Positions 1-6,859 of a DNA stretch of 8,952 nucleotides are shown here, piece by piece. A program made the translations under genes and the position numbers. The notes under the pieces are model-generated. The model saw only the letters and a list, made by a program, of their open reading frames with translations, did no database searches and had not been told where the DNA came from. Every line of letters starts with the position of its first letter. Positions within the stretch are counted from its first letter, which is position 1. The DNA is from an uncultured Erysipelotrichaceae bacterium (GTDB lineage Bacteria > Bacillota_I > Bacilli_A > RF39 > UBA660), in contig CACZQI010000019.1 in the NCBI GenBank assembly GCA_902783345.1, positions 1 to 8,952 of the forward strand, written 5' to 3'.

Positions 1-2
1 AT

Positions 3-1937
3 TTTGAAGAAATGGATGCTTTAGATGATGCAGTTGATGAATTATTAGGAGATAGTGTTGAATTTTCAGAAAAAAAGCAAAAGTTAAAAAAGAAAAATTC
101 TAATCCAATTAGTAAAAAAGATAATATTGATTACTTAAATAAGAAAAAAGCAATGTATAAGCATAAAGATAAATTAAGTAATAATAGTGCTAATGAAAAT
201 ATTATTGTTTATGATAATAATATGACTGTTTCATCACTAGCAAGTGCTTTAAATGTTAGTGGAACTGACTTAATTAAGAAATTAATTAGTTTAGGTACAA
301 TGCTAAATTTAAATCAAAATATTGATTTTGAGACAGCAGAAATTTTAGTACTAGATTATGGTAAAACTTTAAAAAGACAAGAAACTCAAGATATTACTAA
401 TTTTGAAGAATATGAAATTGTTGATAAAGAAGAAGATTTATCAGATAGACCACCAGTGATAACTGTAATGGGACATGTTGACCATGGTAAAACAACTCTT
501 TTAGATTATATAAGAGCATCACATGTTGCTGAAGGTGAAGCTGGCGGAATTACTCAAGCAATTGGGGCTTATCAAATAGATTATAATGGTAAAAAAATTA
601 CCTTTATTGATACCCCAGGACATGCTGCTTTTACTGAAATGAGAGCAAGAGGGGCAAGCGTTACAGATATTGTTATTATTGTAGTTGCTGCTGATGATGG
701 TGTTATGCCACAAACTAAAGAAGCAGTTGATCATGCAGTATCTGCAAATGTTCCAATTGTAGTTGCTGTTAATAAAATAGATAAACCTGATAGTAATCCT
801 GATCGAATTATGGAAGAAATGGCCGCTCTTAATATCGTGCCAGAAAGTTGGGGAGGAAATGTTCCATTTGTTAATATTTCGGCTAAAACTGGTCAAGGTA
901 TTGATGAACTTTTAGAAACTGTTTTAACAATTGCTGAAGTTTCTGAGTTTAAGGCTAATCCTAATCGTTATGCATTAGGTACAGTTATTGAGTCAAGAAT
1001 TGATAAAAATATTGGTGGAGTTGCCTCATTACTAATTCAAAATGGTACTTTAAGATTAGGAGACCCTGTAGTTGTAGGAACTGCTTATGGTCGTATTAGA
1101 ACTCTTCGTAATGATAAAGGGGAAAATATAACTGATGCAGGACCTAGTACGCCAGTTGAAATTACTGGACTTTCTGACAATCCATCAGCAGGCGATAAAT
1201 TTATGGCTTTTGAAACTGAAAAAGAAGCAAGAGACATTGCAGAAAAAAGACTTATTGCTTTTAAAAATAAAAAACAAATTAAAGAAACTGTTTCATTTGA
1301 TGATTTATTTAATAAAATTCAAGGTGGAACTAAAGAAATTAATGTTGTTTTAAAATGTGATGTTCGTGGTTCTGAAGAAGCCGTTAAAAACTCTCTTGAA
1401 AAAATTGATGTTGAAGGTGTTAAAGTTAAAGTTATTAGAAGCGGAATTGGTACGATAACTGAAAGTGATATCGTTCTTGCTAACGCATCTGATGCTGTTG
1501 TTATTGGCTTTAATGTTATTCCATCAGCTATTACTAAAGAAGTTGCTAAAAGATATAATGTTGAAATAAGACTTTATCAAATTATTTATAAATTAGTTGA
1601 AGAAATGGAAGCGGCTATGAAAGGTATGTTAGACCCTGAATTTGAAGAAAAAGTAATGGGTAATGCCGAAATCAAACAATTATTTAAATTTAGTAAAGTA
1701 GGAACAATTGCTGGATGTTTAGTTACTTCTGGAATTATTAAAAATAAATCAAAGGTACGTATTATTCGTGATGGGGTTATTATTTATGATGGCATTATTG
1801 CTTCCCTTCAAAGAGAAAAAGATACTGTTAAAGAAGTTAAAAATGGTTTTGAGTGTGGTATTACAATTGAAAACTTCAATGATTTAAAACCAGGAGATGT
1901 TTTCGAAACTTATGAAATGCTAGAGGTGAAAAAGTAA
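3..1937 (+). CDS. infB: Translation initiation factor IF-2 (5' end outside window)
   Basis: IF2 is the GTPase that brings fMet-tRNA to the 30S subunit and promotes 50S joining. Numbering from the first Met (position 12), an IF2_N-type helical domain lies at about 70-118. The G domain follows with G1 GHVDHGKT (154-161), G3 DTPGH (200-204), G4 NKID (254-257) and G5 SAK (290-292). Beta-barrel domain II, domain III and the C-terminal fMet-tRNA-binding barrel follow to residue 641. The first ~65 residues are Lys/Asn-rich linker, and the whole is shorter than the usual Firmicutes IF2. The reading frame stays open from the left window edge through the Met at 12, and no convincing SD precedes that Met, so the true start is probably upstream and the gene is partial. 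The stop overlaps the rbfA start by one base (TAATG), which indicates translational coupling. Confidence 0.97.
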   Translation, partial: FEEMDALDDAVDELLGDSVEFSEKKQKLKKKNSNPISKKDNIDYLNKKKAMYKHKDKLSNNSANENIIVYDNNMTVSSLASALNVSGTDLIKKLISLGTMLNLNQNIDFETAEILVLDYGKTLKRQETQDITNFEEYEIVDKEEDLSDRPPVITVMGHVDHGKTTLLDYIRASHVAEGEAGGITQAIGAYQIDYNGKKITFIDTPGHAAFTEMRARGASVTDIVIIVVAADDGVMPQTKEAVDHAVSANVPIVVAVNKIDKPDSNPDRIMEEMAALNIVPESWGGNVPFVNISAKTGQGIDELLETVLTIAEVSEFKANPNRYALGTVIESRIDKNIGGVASLLIQNGTLRLGDPVVVGTAYGRIRTLRNDKGENITDAGPSTPVEITGLSDNPSAGDKFMAFETEKEARDIAEKRLIAFKNKKQIKETVSFDDLFNKIQGGTKEINVVLKCDVRGSEEAVKNSLEKIDVEGVKVKVIRSGIGTITESDIVLANASDAVVIGFNVIPSAITKEVAKRYNVEIRLYQIIYKLVEEMEAAMKGMLDPEFEEKVMGNAEIKQLFKFSKVGTIAGCLVTSGIIKNKSKVRIIRDGVIIYDGIIASLQREKDTVKEVKNGFECGITIENFNDLKPGDVFETYEMLEVKK

Positions 1938-2290
1938 TGGGAAGTATTAAACTTGAACGAATAGCAAGTACTATTACTCGTGAACTATCTCGTATATTTT
2001 ATGAAGATGTTCATAATGAAATTTTAAAAAGTGTAACAATTATTGATACAAAAGTGACAAATGATTTAAGTATGGCTAAAGTTTACTACACTTTTTTAGG
2101 AGATTATGATAAGATTAAAGTAGCAGAAGAACTTAAAAATGCTAGTAGTTTTTTAAGATGTGAACTTGCTAAAAAACTTGATATTAGAAATACTCCGGAA
2201 CTTAGATTTGTATATGATGAAAGTACCGAGTATGGAGAACATATTGAAGATATCTTAGAAGAAATAAATAATGAAAATAAAGAAAAATAG
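1937..2290 (+). CDS. rbfA: 30S ribosome-binding factor A
   Basis: RbfA is a small KH-like protein that binds the 30S subunit and helps late 16S rRNA (5' end) maturation, with a known role in cold adaptation. At 117 residues it has the usual family length. Family signatures are the N-terminal helix with RIASTITRELS (8-18), the central strand with TKVTNDLSMAKVYYTFLG (38-55), and SSFLRCELAKKLDIRNTPEL (70-89) leading into FVYDES. The start is the ATG overlapping the infB stop as TAATG. GAGGTG at 1923-1928 inside infB is the SD, 8 nt upstream. The infB-rbfA pairing is classic for bacteria and supports the call. Confidence 0.96.
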   Translation: MGSIKLERIASTITRELSRIFYEDVHNEILKSVTIIDTKVTNDLSMAKVYYTFLGDYDKIKVAEELKNASSFLRCELAKKLDIRNTPELRFVYDESTEYGEHIEDILEEINNENKEK

Positions 2291-2299
2291 GTGGTAAAA

Positions 2300-2899
2300 A
2301 TGATAAGTTTTAAAAATTTTACAAATGAGGAAAACAAAGATGAACTAAAAACAATGATTATCAATTATTATGAAGAAAAATATGGTACTGAATGGATTGA
2401 TAAATATGTAAAATGGTTAGAAAGTCATCCTCAAAGTAAATTAAGAGATTTTCTAATAGAAGATTTAAAATATCGATTTTCATCAAAAGAAGATGGATAT
2501 CGCAATGATATGAATTTATTATTTAATAATAAAAGTTATGATAAACATATTGCGTTTGGTCTTTTAAGTGATGATAAAATTATTGGTTATCTATTTTTAA
2601 CCGTTCATTTAAAGAAAGATTATTATGGTGAGGAAAAAGACCGCTATGGTGAGTTATATGAATTATATGTTAAACCAGAATATCGTGCTGAATTTTTAGA
2701 AAGCGCTAAAAGAATAGATTTTGTAAATGAAGTTAAAACTTATTTAGAAGATTACTTTAAGGGAAATAATGTAACTGATATTTTATCTAGAATACCAAGT
2801 GAAATTGAAGACCTAGTTATTTTAGGTAAAGAACTTGGTTTTAACCAAGAAGAATATGTAAGTGAAAATACAAAAGATTTATGGAAAAAAACAATATAA
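2300..2899 (+). CDS. GNAT-like N-acetyltransferase, divergent
   Basis: This 199-residue soluble protein has no recognisable substrate. The central part reads like a GNAT fold. A strand pair around residues 86-103 contains DDKIIGYLFLTV, then a strand GELYELYVKPEYR (117-129) marks the usual beta4/beta5 acetyl-CoA region. A C-terminal LGKELGF stretch resembles the common 'lGF' end of the fold. The canonical R/Q-x-x-G-x-G/A pyrophosphate loop is not clear: YRAEFLESAK follows the strand, so activity is uncertain. The first 80 residues are helical and unplaced. I chose ATG 2300 over an in-frame GTG at 2291 because that GTG belongs to the SD AGGTGG (2289-2294), 5 nt before the ATG. The gene sits inside the infB operon, 9 bases after rbfA, and its 3' end overlaps truB by 19 bases. 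A cofactor-dependent acetyltransferase linked to translation is possible, but only by context. Confidence 0.6.
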   Translation: MISFKNFTNEENKDELKTMIINYYEEKYGTEWIDKYVKWLESHPQSKLRDFLIEDLKYRFSSKEDGYRNDMNLLFNNKSYDKHIAFGLLSDDKIIGYLFLTVHLKKDYYGEEKDRYGELYELYVKPEYRAEFLESAKRIDFVNEVKTYLEDYFKGNNVTDILSRIPSEIEDLVILGKELGFNQEEYVSENTKDLWKKTI

Positions 2900-3729
2900 A
2901 TGGTGCTTTGATTATTAATAAAGAAACTAATATGACTAGTAGAGATGTAGTTAATTTGTTATGTAAAAAATTAAATACGAAAACTATTGGTCATATTGGA
3001 ACGCTAGATCCTCTTGCCACAGGGGTTTTAGTTTGTTTAATAGGTAAGTATACGCGTTTAACAAATATTTTAATTAATCATGATAAAGAATATATTGCTT
3101 CATTTAAATTAGGGATGTTAACTGATACTTTAGATATTACTGGTAAAGTTTTAAAAGAAGAAAAGTATAATGTTGATAAAGACAAACTTATAAACATTTT
3201 AAATAGTTTTAAAGGTAATTTCTTGCAAGAAGTACCGCTTTATTCAGCTATAAAAGTTAATGGCAAAAAATTATATGAATATGCTAGAAATAATGAAAAG
3301 GTTGTTCTTCCTAAAAGGGAAATAACTATCTATGATATTAATCTAATTAATATAGAAAATGATATTGTTACGATAAAAACAAAAGTATCAAAAGGAACTT
3401 ATATTAGAAGTTTAATTAGAGATATTGGTATTAAACTTGGCACTTATGCAACTATGACTGCTTTAAAAAGAACTAAATTAGGTAACTTTAATATAGAAAA
3501 TGCTTATTCTTTAGAAGATATTGAAAATGGTAATTTTAGTGTTTTATCACTAGAAGACTTAATTGATATTGAGACAGTTAATATTAATGATGAAGATTAT
3601 TTTAAAATTAAAAATGGTCAAGTTTTAGATAGAAATGCAGATAAATATATTTTATTTAAATATAATAATCAAGAAGTTGCCTTATATCAAAAATATAATA
3701 ATAAAATAAAACCACTTATTATGTTTTAA
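2881..3729 (+). CDS. truB: tRNA pseudouridine(55) synthase
   Basis: TruB isomerises U55 in the T-loop of most tRNAs to pseudouridine. The 282-residue protein has the TruB signature GHIGTLDPLATGVL starting at residue 37, with the catalytic Asp at 43. It also has the YSAIKVNGKKLYEYAR block and the GTYIRSLIRDIG block typical of the family, and ends in a short PUA-like region. The N-terminus (NGALIINK...MTSRDVV) aligns with the normal family start, supporting ATG 2881. That start lies 19 bases inside the upstream GNAT-like gene and has no clear SD, so translation probably depends on reinitiation or coupling. It is the last gene of the infB operon; the terminator begins on its own stop codon. Confidence 0.96.
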   Translation: MEKNNINGALIINKETNMTSRDVVNLLCKKLNTKTIGHIGTLDPLATGVLVCLIGKYTRLTNILINHDKEYIASFKLGMLTDTLDITGKVLKEEKYNVDKDKLINILNSFKGNFLQEVPLYSAIKVNGKKLYEYARNNEKVVLPKREITIYDINLINIENDIVTIKTKVSKGTYIRSLIRDIGIKLGTYATMTALKRTKLGNFNIENAYSLEDIENGNFSVLSLEDLIDIETVNINDEDYFKIKNGQVLDRNADKYILFKYNNQEVALYQKYNNKIKPLIMF

Positions 3730-3751
3730 GCCAAAAATTGGCTTTTCTTTT
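3728..3751 (+). terminator. Intrinsic terminator of the infB-truB operon
   Basis: A 7-bp stem pairs AAGCCAA (3728-3734) with TTGGCTT (3738-3744) around an AAA loop. It is followed by a T-rich tail (3745-3751 and on). The first two stem bases are the last two bases of the truB TAA stop, so there is no spacer between gene and terminator. Confidence 0.85.
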
Positions 3752-3774
3752 TGCAAAAATTCGACAAAATTTAC

Positions 3775-3802
3775 TTGCAAAAAAATTTTCTAATTGTATA
3801 AT
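3775..3802 (+). promoter_or_regulatory. Sigma-A-type promoter of the glucosaminidase gene
   Basis: The -35 is TTGCAA (3775-3780), the spacer 16 nt and the -10 a consensus TATAAT (3797-3802). Expected initiation about 7 nt downstream falls near 3809, i.e. 0-2 nt before the ATG at 3811, so the message is predicted to be leaderless. AT-rich tracts upstream (3753-3772) could act as an UP element. Confidence 0.75.
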
Positions 3803-3810
3803 ATACTACT

Positions 3811-4431
3811 ATGAAAAAGAGATATTTTTATATAATTTTATTTAGTAGTTTATTAGTTACAAGCATTTGCGTTCTTAGTAAAGAATTTACTAAAGATAAA
3901 AATTTAAAAACAATTGAGATTGCTTATAAAGAACCAGAATATAAGTATAATGAAATTAAAGAAGAGTCAAAAAAAGAAGTAGAAGAAAGTTTGCCCGTAG
4001 CAAGTACTAAAGATATTGTCTGGGATGGGCTAACTGAAGAAGAACTTGCTCAAAAACTAGATAAAAATCTTTATCATGAATTATCTGGTACTGGTAAATA
4101 TTTTGCTCACTTTACTGCTGAAACTGGATTAGATCCATATTTGGCTGTTTCAATAGTAAACTTAGAAACTGGTTGTAAATGGAAATGTTCTTATCTTGCA
4201 CGTAAATGTAATAATATTGGAGGGATTAAAGGTAAGCCATCATGCAATGGTGGTTCATATGCAAGGTATACATCTTTAGAAGATGGAATCAATTCATATT
4301 TAAATTTAGTTTATAAAGGATATTGGCTTAAAGGTTTAACAACTGCTGAGAAAATGAATAAGAAATATGCTGAAAGCAGTACTTGGGCGAAAAAAGTCAA
4401 TGCATATTACGAAACAATTAAGGCTTCTTAA
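3811..4431 (+). CDS. Secreted/membrane-anchored glucosaminidase-type murein hydrolase
   Basis: This is a probable peptidoglycan hydrolase of the lysozyme-like (GH73/FlgJ C-domain-like) kind, acting outside the membrane. Residues 1-4 are MKKR and 5-22 are hydrophobic: a signal peptide or N-terminal anchor with no clear AxA site. A charged Glu/Lys-rich linker (24-80) follows. The domain runs from about 85 to 206. SIVNLETG (114-121) carries the likely catalytic Glu119, and CNNIGGIKG (133-141) matches the family's 'N-N-(I/L)-x-G-(I/L)-K' block. Four Cys (122, 126, 133, 145) could form two disulfides, or bind metal. The ATG is forced: an in-frame TAA lies at 3799-3801, no other start codon falls between it and the ATG, and the signal segment begins right there. 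No SD is present. The gene is a single-gene unit between two terminators. The exact bond cleaved is not visible from the sequence. Confidence 0.8.
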   Translation: MKKRYFYIILFSSLLVTSICVLSKEFTKDKNLKTIEIAYKEPEYKYNEIKEESKKEVEESLPVASTKDIVWDGLTEEELAQKLDKNLYHELSGTGKYFAHFTAETGLDPYLAVSIVNLETGCKWKCSYLARKCNNIGGIKGKPSCNGGSYARYTSLEDGINSYLNLVYKGYWLKGLTTAEKMNKKYAESSTWAKKVNAYYETIKAS

Positions 4432-4446
4432 TTGTTTTATTTATGT
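4412..4446 (+). terminator. Intrinsic terminator overlapping the glucosaminidase stop codon
   Basis: A perfect 11-bp stem pairs 4412-4422 (AAACAATTAAG) with 4427-4437 (CTTAATTGTTT) around the loop GCTT. A T-rich tail follows (4437-4452, interrupted by a few A/G). The stop TAA (4429-4431) lies in the 3' arm, so the last codons of the protein are hairpin sequence. The tail and 3' arm also overlap the -35 of the next promoter. Confidence 0.82.
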
Positions 4447-4460
4447 TTTTTTGATATGAT
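4432..4460 (+). promoter_or_regulatory. Extended -10 promoter of the hydrogenase gene
   Basis: The -35 is TTGTTT (4432-4437), the spacer 17 nt and the -10 TATGAT (4455-4460), with an extended TG at 4452-4453. Initiation would fall near 4467, giving a 5' UTR of about 9 nt that starts with the SD GGTGG (4467-4471). A second TATAAT at 4461-4466 has no matching -35. If used, it would start the RNA at about 4473 and remove the SD. Confidence 0.55.
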
Positions 4461-4475
4461 TATAATGGTGGTAGC

Positions 4476-5822
4476 ATGAAATATGTATGTAAAAATTGTG
4501 GTTTTATTCATATAGGAGAAATGCCTGATGGTTATTATTGTCCCTTTTGTCATGCTAACTTTTCTTATTTTAAAGTAATTGAAAAAGAAAAAGTAAAATA
4601 TAATCGTAAAGTTATAAGTAAAGATAATATAAGTATAAGTCGAACATTAGAAAGATGTATCAATTGTGGAGTCTGCGCTAAAACTTGTGAAAATATTGTG
4701 GGAATTAAATGTGATAAAGATTGTATAAACTGTGGGCAGTGTATTTTAACTTGTCCAACTGGAGCTTTAACTCCTAAATATGATTATAAAAAAGTTATGG
4801 AATATATTGCGGATCCTGAATATACAGTTATTGCTTTAACTAGTCCTGCAGTTAGAGTAGGAATAGGCGATGCTTTTGGTTATAAAAGTGGAGAGTTTTT
4901 AGAAGGTAAAATGGTTGCTGCTTTAAAGAAAATTGGTTTTGATTATGTATTTGATACTACATTTGGGGCTGATTTAACAAGTATTGAAGAAGCTAAAGAA
5001 TTAGAAGAAAGATTAAAAAAGAAAGAAGTAATGTTTTCTAGTTGCTGTCCATCCTGGGTAAGTTATGCGCATTTGTATCATCCTGAACTTCTTTCTAATA
5101 TTTCAACTTGTAAAAGTCCGATTGGAATGGAAGCATCAATTATTAAAGAGTTTTATTTAAAAGAAGATGAACTTAACCCAGAAAAAACAATTATTGTAGC
5201 AGTTACGCCATGTACATCTAAAAAGGCTGAAATAATTGAAACTGATACTGATTTAGTTATTACAACAAGTGAACTAGCCCACATCATAAGAGAACTTAAT
5301 ATTGATTTTAAAACTTTAGAAGATGAAGTATTTGATACAATAAATGGCTCATCTAGTGGGACAATTTATGGAGCAAGTAGTGGCGTTACTTTATCAGTTA
5401 TTAGATGTTTATATTATTATTTAACAGGCAAAGATTTAACCAGTGATGAAGTTTCCATAAAAAACAAAAAGTATTATATTGAAATTAAATTTAAAGCAAA
5501 TAAAGAAATAATAACTTGTGCTTCTGTTAGTACAATGGCTAATTTAGAAAAAATATTGGAAATAAAGGATGAATTTAATTTTATTGAAGTTATGAACTGC
5601 GCTGGTGGTTGCATTAATGGAGGAGGGCAAATACTAGTGCCTCAAAATGAAAAGGAAAAAGTTATTAATGCTAGAAGTAAATCTTTATTTAAAAAAGATA
5701 TTAGACCATATATTAAATATCCATATAAAAATCCAATTATTAAAGATTTATATGAAGATTATTTAGAACAGCCAGGTAGTAAAAAAGCCCATAAAATTTT
5801 GCATAAAATAAAGGAAGATTAA
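4476..5822 (+). CDS. Monomeric [FeFe]-hydrogenase with N-terminal rubredoxin-like knuckle
   Basis: This enzyme catalyses reversible proton reduction to H2, most likely disposing of ferredoxin electrons during fermentation in the cytoplasm. Residues 1-30 form a rubredoxin-like site (C5xxC8G ... YYC22PFC25). Two [4Fe-4S] motifs follow: C61xxC64xxC67xxxC71 and C83xxC86xxC89xxxC93P. The H-cluster domain has L1 SSCCPSW (188-194; C191 ligand, C190 proton-relay position), L2 TPCTSKKAE (244-252; C246) and L3 EVMNCAGGC followed by INGGGQ (C375, C379). The tail from about 400 (NP.I..LY...L..P.S..AH..LH) is the iron-hydrogenase small-subunit-type end. The Met usual before PC in L2 of well-studied enzymes is Thr244, which suggests a group B-like enzyme; that is from memory. 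The start is supported by SD GGTGG 4 nt upstream. The maturases HydE/F/G are not in the window but would be required. The gene is a single-gene unit. Confidence 0.93.
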   Translation: MKYVCKNCGFIHIGEMPDGYYCPFCHANFSYFKVIEKEKVKYNRKVISKDNISISRTLERCINCGVCAKTCENIVGIKCDKDCINCGQCILTCPTGALTPKYDYKKVMEYIADPEYTVIALTSPAVRVGIGDAFGYKSGEFLEGKMVAALKKIGFDYVFDTTFGADLTSIEEAKELEERLKKKEVMFSSCCPSWVSYAHLYHPELLSNISTCKSPIGMEASIIKEFYLKEDELNPEKTIIVAVTPCTSKKAEIIETDTDLVITTSELAHIIRELNIDFKTLEDEVFDTINGSSSGTIYGASSGVTLSVIRCLYYYLTGKDLTSDEVSIKNKKYYIEIKFKANKEIITCASVSTMANLEKILEIKDEFNFIEVMNCAGGCINGGGQILVPQNEKEKVINARSKSLFKKDIRPYIKYPYKNPIIKDLYEDYLEQPGSKKAHKILHKIKED

Positions 5823-5835
5823 TTTCTTCCTTTTT
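5810..5835. terminator. Bidirectional terminator between convergent genes
   Basis: A 9-bp stem pairs 5810-5818 (AAAGGAAGA) with 5825-5833 (TCTTCCTTT) around a 6-nt loop. T residues follow on the plus strand, and a T-rich run (TTTATTTTA) follows on the minus strand. The hydrogenase stop TAA (5820-5822) is in the loop, and the glycosyltransferase stop abuts the other side (5834-5836). One hairpin therefore serves both genes across an 11-nt gap. Confidence 0.82.
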
Positions 5836-6775
5836 ATAATATATCATCTTCGAATCCAAGTTTATTTTTAGCTACATAAATTGGTCTTTTTTTAATTTCT
5901 AAATACATTTTAGAGATATATTCTCCTAGTATTCCAATGGCCATTAAATTAAGTCCCCCTAAAAGTAATATAACACATATTAAGGATGGATAACCAGGAA
6001 CGTCTGCTCCTAATGCTAGAGTTTTAATTAAAATAACAATTAGATAAATAAAAGCAAAAAGTGAAAAGATAATTCCAAGAACAGTAGCAATTTTTAAAGG
6101 TTTAACACTAAAATTAATAATACCTTGCCATGCATATTTAAAAGATGATTTAATATTAAAGTTAGATTTACCAGAATGACGATCTTCAACATCATATTTC
6201 ATATATTTAGTTTTAAATCCAACCCAAGAGAATATTCCTTTAGAAAAACGATTGTTTTCAGGTAAACTTAGTATTGCTTCAACAACGCCTCTTCTAAACA
6301 TTCTAAAATCAGATGCATTCTTTTTAAATTTAGTATCAGATAGAATATTCATAAATGAATAGAAAGCATTTTTTAATAGTTTAACGAAACCACTTTCTTT
6401 TTTGCGGTCTTCATTAACCATAGCCACAATATCATAATCATCATGTTCATCAAGAAAAAGCATCATTTGAATTAAATATTTTGGATTTTGTTGCATATCA
6501 CCATCTACAATTACAGTATATTTGGCTTTAGAATGTGATAAACCTGCGTAAATAGCTGCATCTTTACCAAAATTACGACTAAAGTTAATAACTTTAACAT
6601 GTTTTTTGTCATTATCATATATATCTTTTAATATTTCAGCAGTTTTATCAGTTGATCCATCATTTACAAAAATAATTTCATATTTTAAATCTTTTAATGT
6701 ATCAGTTAAAGTTTTATGCATTAAAGCTGCATTTCCTTCTTCATTATACATTGGGATAATTACATTTAACTTCAT
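5834..6775 (-). CDS. GT2 polyprenyl-phosphate glycosyltransferase (GtrB/CsbB/DPM1-like)
   Basis: A GT2-family enzyme that probably transfers a sugar from a nucleotide donor to undecaprenyl phosphate at the inner membrane face, feeding envelope glycan decoration. The GT-A domain covers about 1-225: the start LNVIIPMYNEEGN, FVNDGSTDKT (36-45), NFSRNFGKDAAIYAGL (64-79), the metal-binding DGD (91-93) followed by QQNP, ASDFRMF (154-160) and RHSGKSNFN (199-207). Two hydrophobic helices (about 228-250 and 264-284) and the GEYISKMYLEIKKRP tail match GtrB-like enzymes. At 313 residues it is of normal length. ATG at 6775 is preceded by AGAGGTG (6787-6781), 5 nt before the start. No flippase or acceptor gene is adjacent, so sugar and target are unknown. 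Convergent with the hydrogenase and divergent from the 6860 gene. Confidence 0.92.
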   Translation of the reverse strand: MKLNVIIPMYNEEGNAALMHKTLTDTLKDLKYEIIFVNDGSTDKTAEILKDIYDNDKKHVKVINFSRNFGKDAAIYAGLSHSKAKYTVIVDGDMQQNPKYLIQMMLFLDEHDDYDIVAMVNEDRKKESGFVKLLKNAFYSFMNILSDTKFKKNASDFRMFRRGVVEAILSLPENNRFSKGIFSWVGFKTKYMKYDVEDRHSGKSNFNIKSSFKYAWQGIINFSVKPLKIATVLGIIFSLFAFIYLIVILIKTLALGADVPGYPSLICVILLLGGLNLMAIGILGEYISKMYLEIKKRPIYVAKNKLGFEDDIL

Positions 6776-6793
6776 ATTTACACCTCTAAATTC

Positions 6794-6822
6794 ATTATAT
6801 CATATATTGACAAATAACTAAA
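6794..6822 (-). promoter_or_regulatory. Extended -10 promoter of the glycosyltransferase
   Basis: On the minus strand a TGATATAAT extended -10 (6802-6794) contains a consensus TATAAT. At 17 nt spacing the -35 is only a weak TTTAGT (6822-6817). Initiation would fall near 6787, with a 5' UTR of about 12 nt beginning at the SD. It overlaps the oppositely directed promoter at 6807-6836. Confidence 0.6.
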
Positions 6823-6836
6823 ATTATTGTTAGAAT
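6807..6836 (+). promoter_or_regulatory. Promoter of the small hypothetical gene (consensus -35, extended -10)
   Basis: A perfect -35 TTGACA (6807-6812) is followed by an 18-nt spacer and TAGAAT (6831-6836), with an extended TG at 6828-6829. Initiation is expected near 6843, just before the SD GGAGTG (6848-6853). It is interleaved with the glycosyltransferase promoter on the other strand. Confidence 0.7.
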
Positions 6837-6859
6837 ATTGATTTAATGGAGTGATAAAT

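Noticed and set aside
12..14. ATG at 12 as the true start of infB
   Set aside because: The frame is open to the window edge and there is no convincing SD. Not excluded, but the gene is more safely treated as 5'-partial.
519..896. Minus-strand open frame of 125 codons opposite infB
   Set aside because: It lies within the conserved IF2 G domain, and its product is low-complexity (Asn/Ile/Ser/His-rich), as expected for antisense of AT-rich coding DNA.
1135..1353. Plus-strand open frame of 72 codons inside infB
   Set aside because: Out-of-frame shadow of IF2; Lys/Leu-rich product, no SD.
2104..2364. Minus-strand open frame of 86 codons across rbfA and the next gene
   Set aside because: Antisense shadow rich in Ser/Phe/Leu that crosses a real gene junction, with no promoter or SD seen.
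6606..6821. Plus-strand open frame of 71 codons opposite the glycosyltransferase start
   Set aside because: Antisense to the conserved GT2 catalytic region and runs into the divergent promoter region; no SD.
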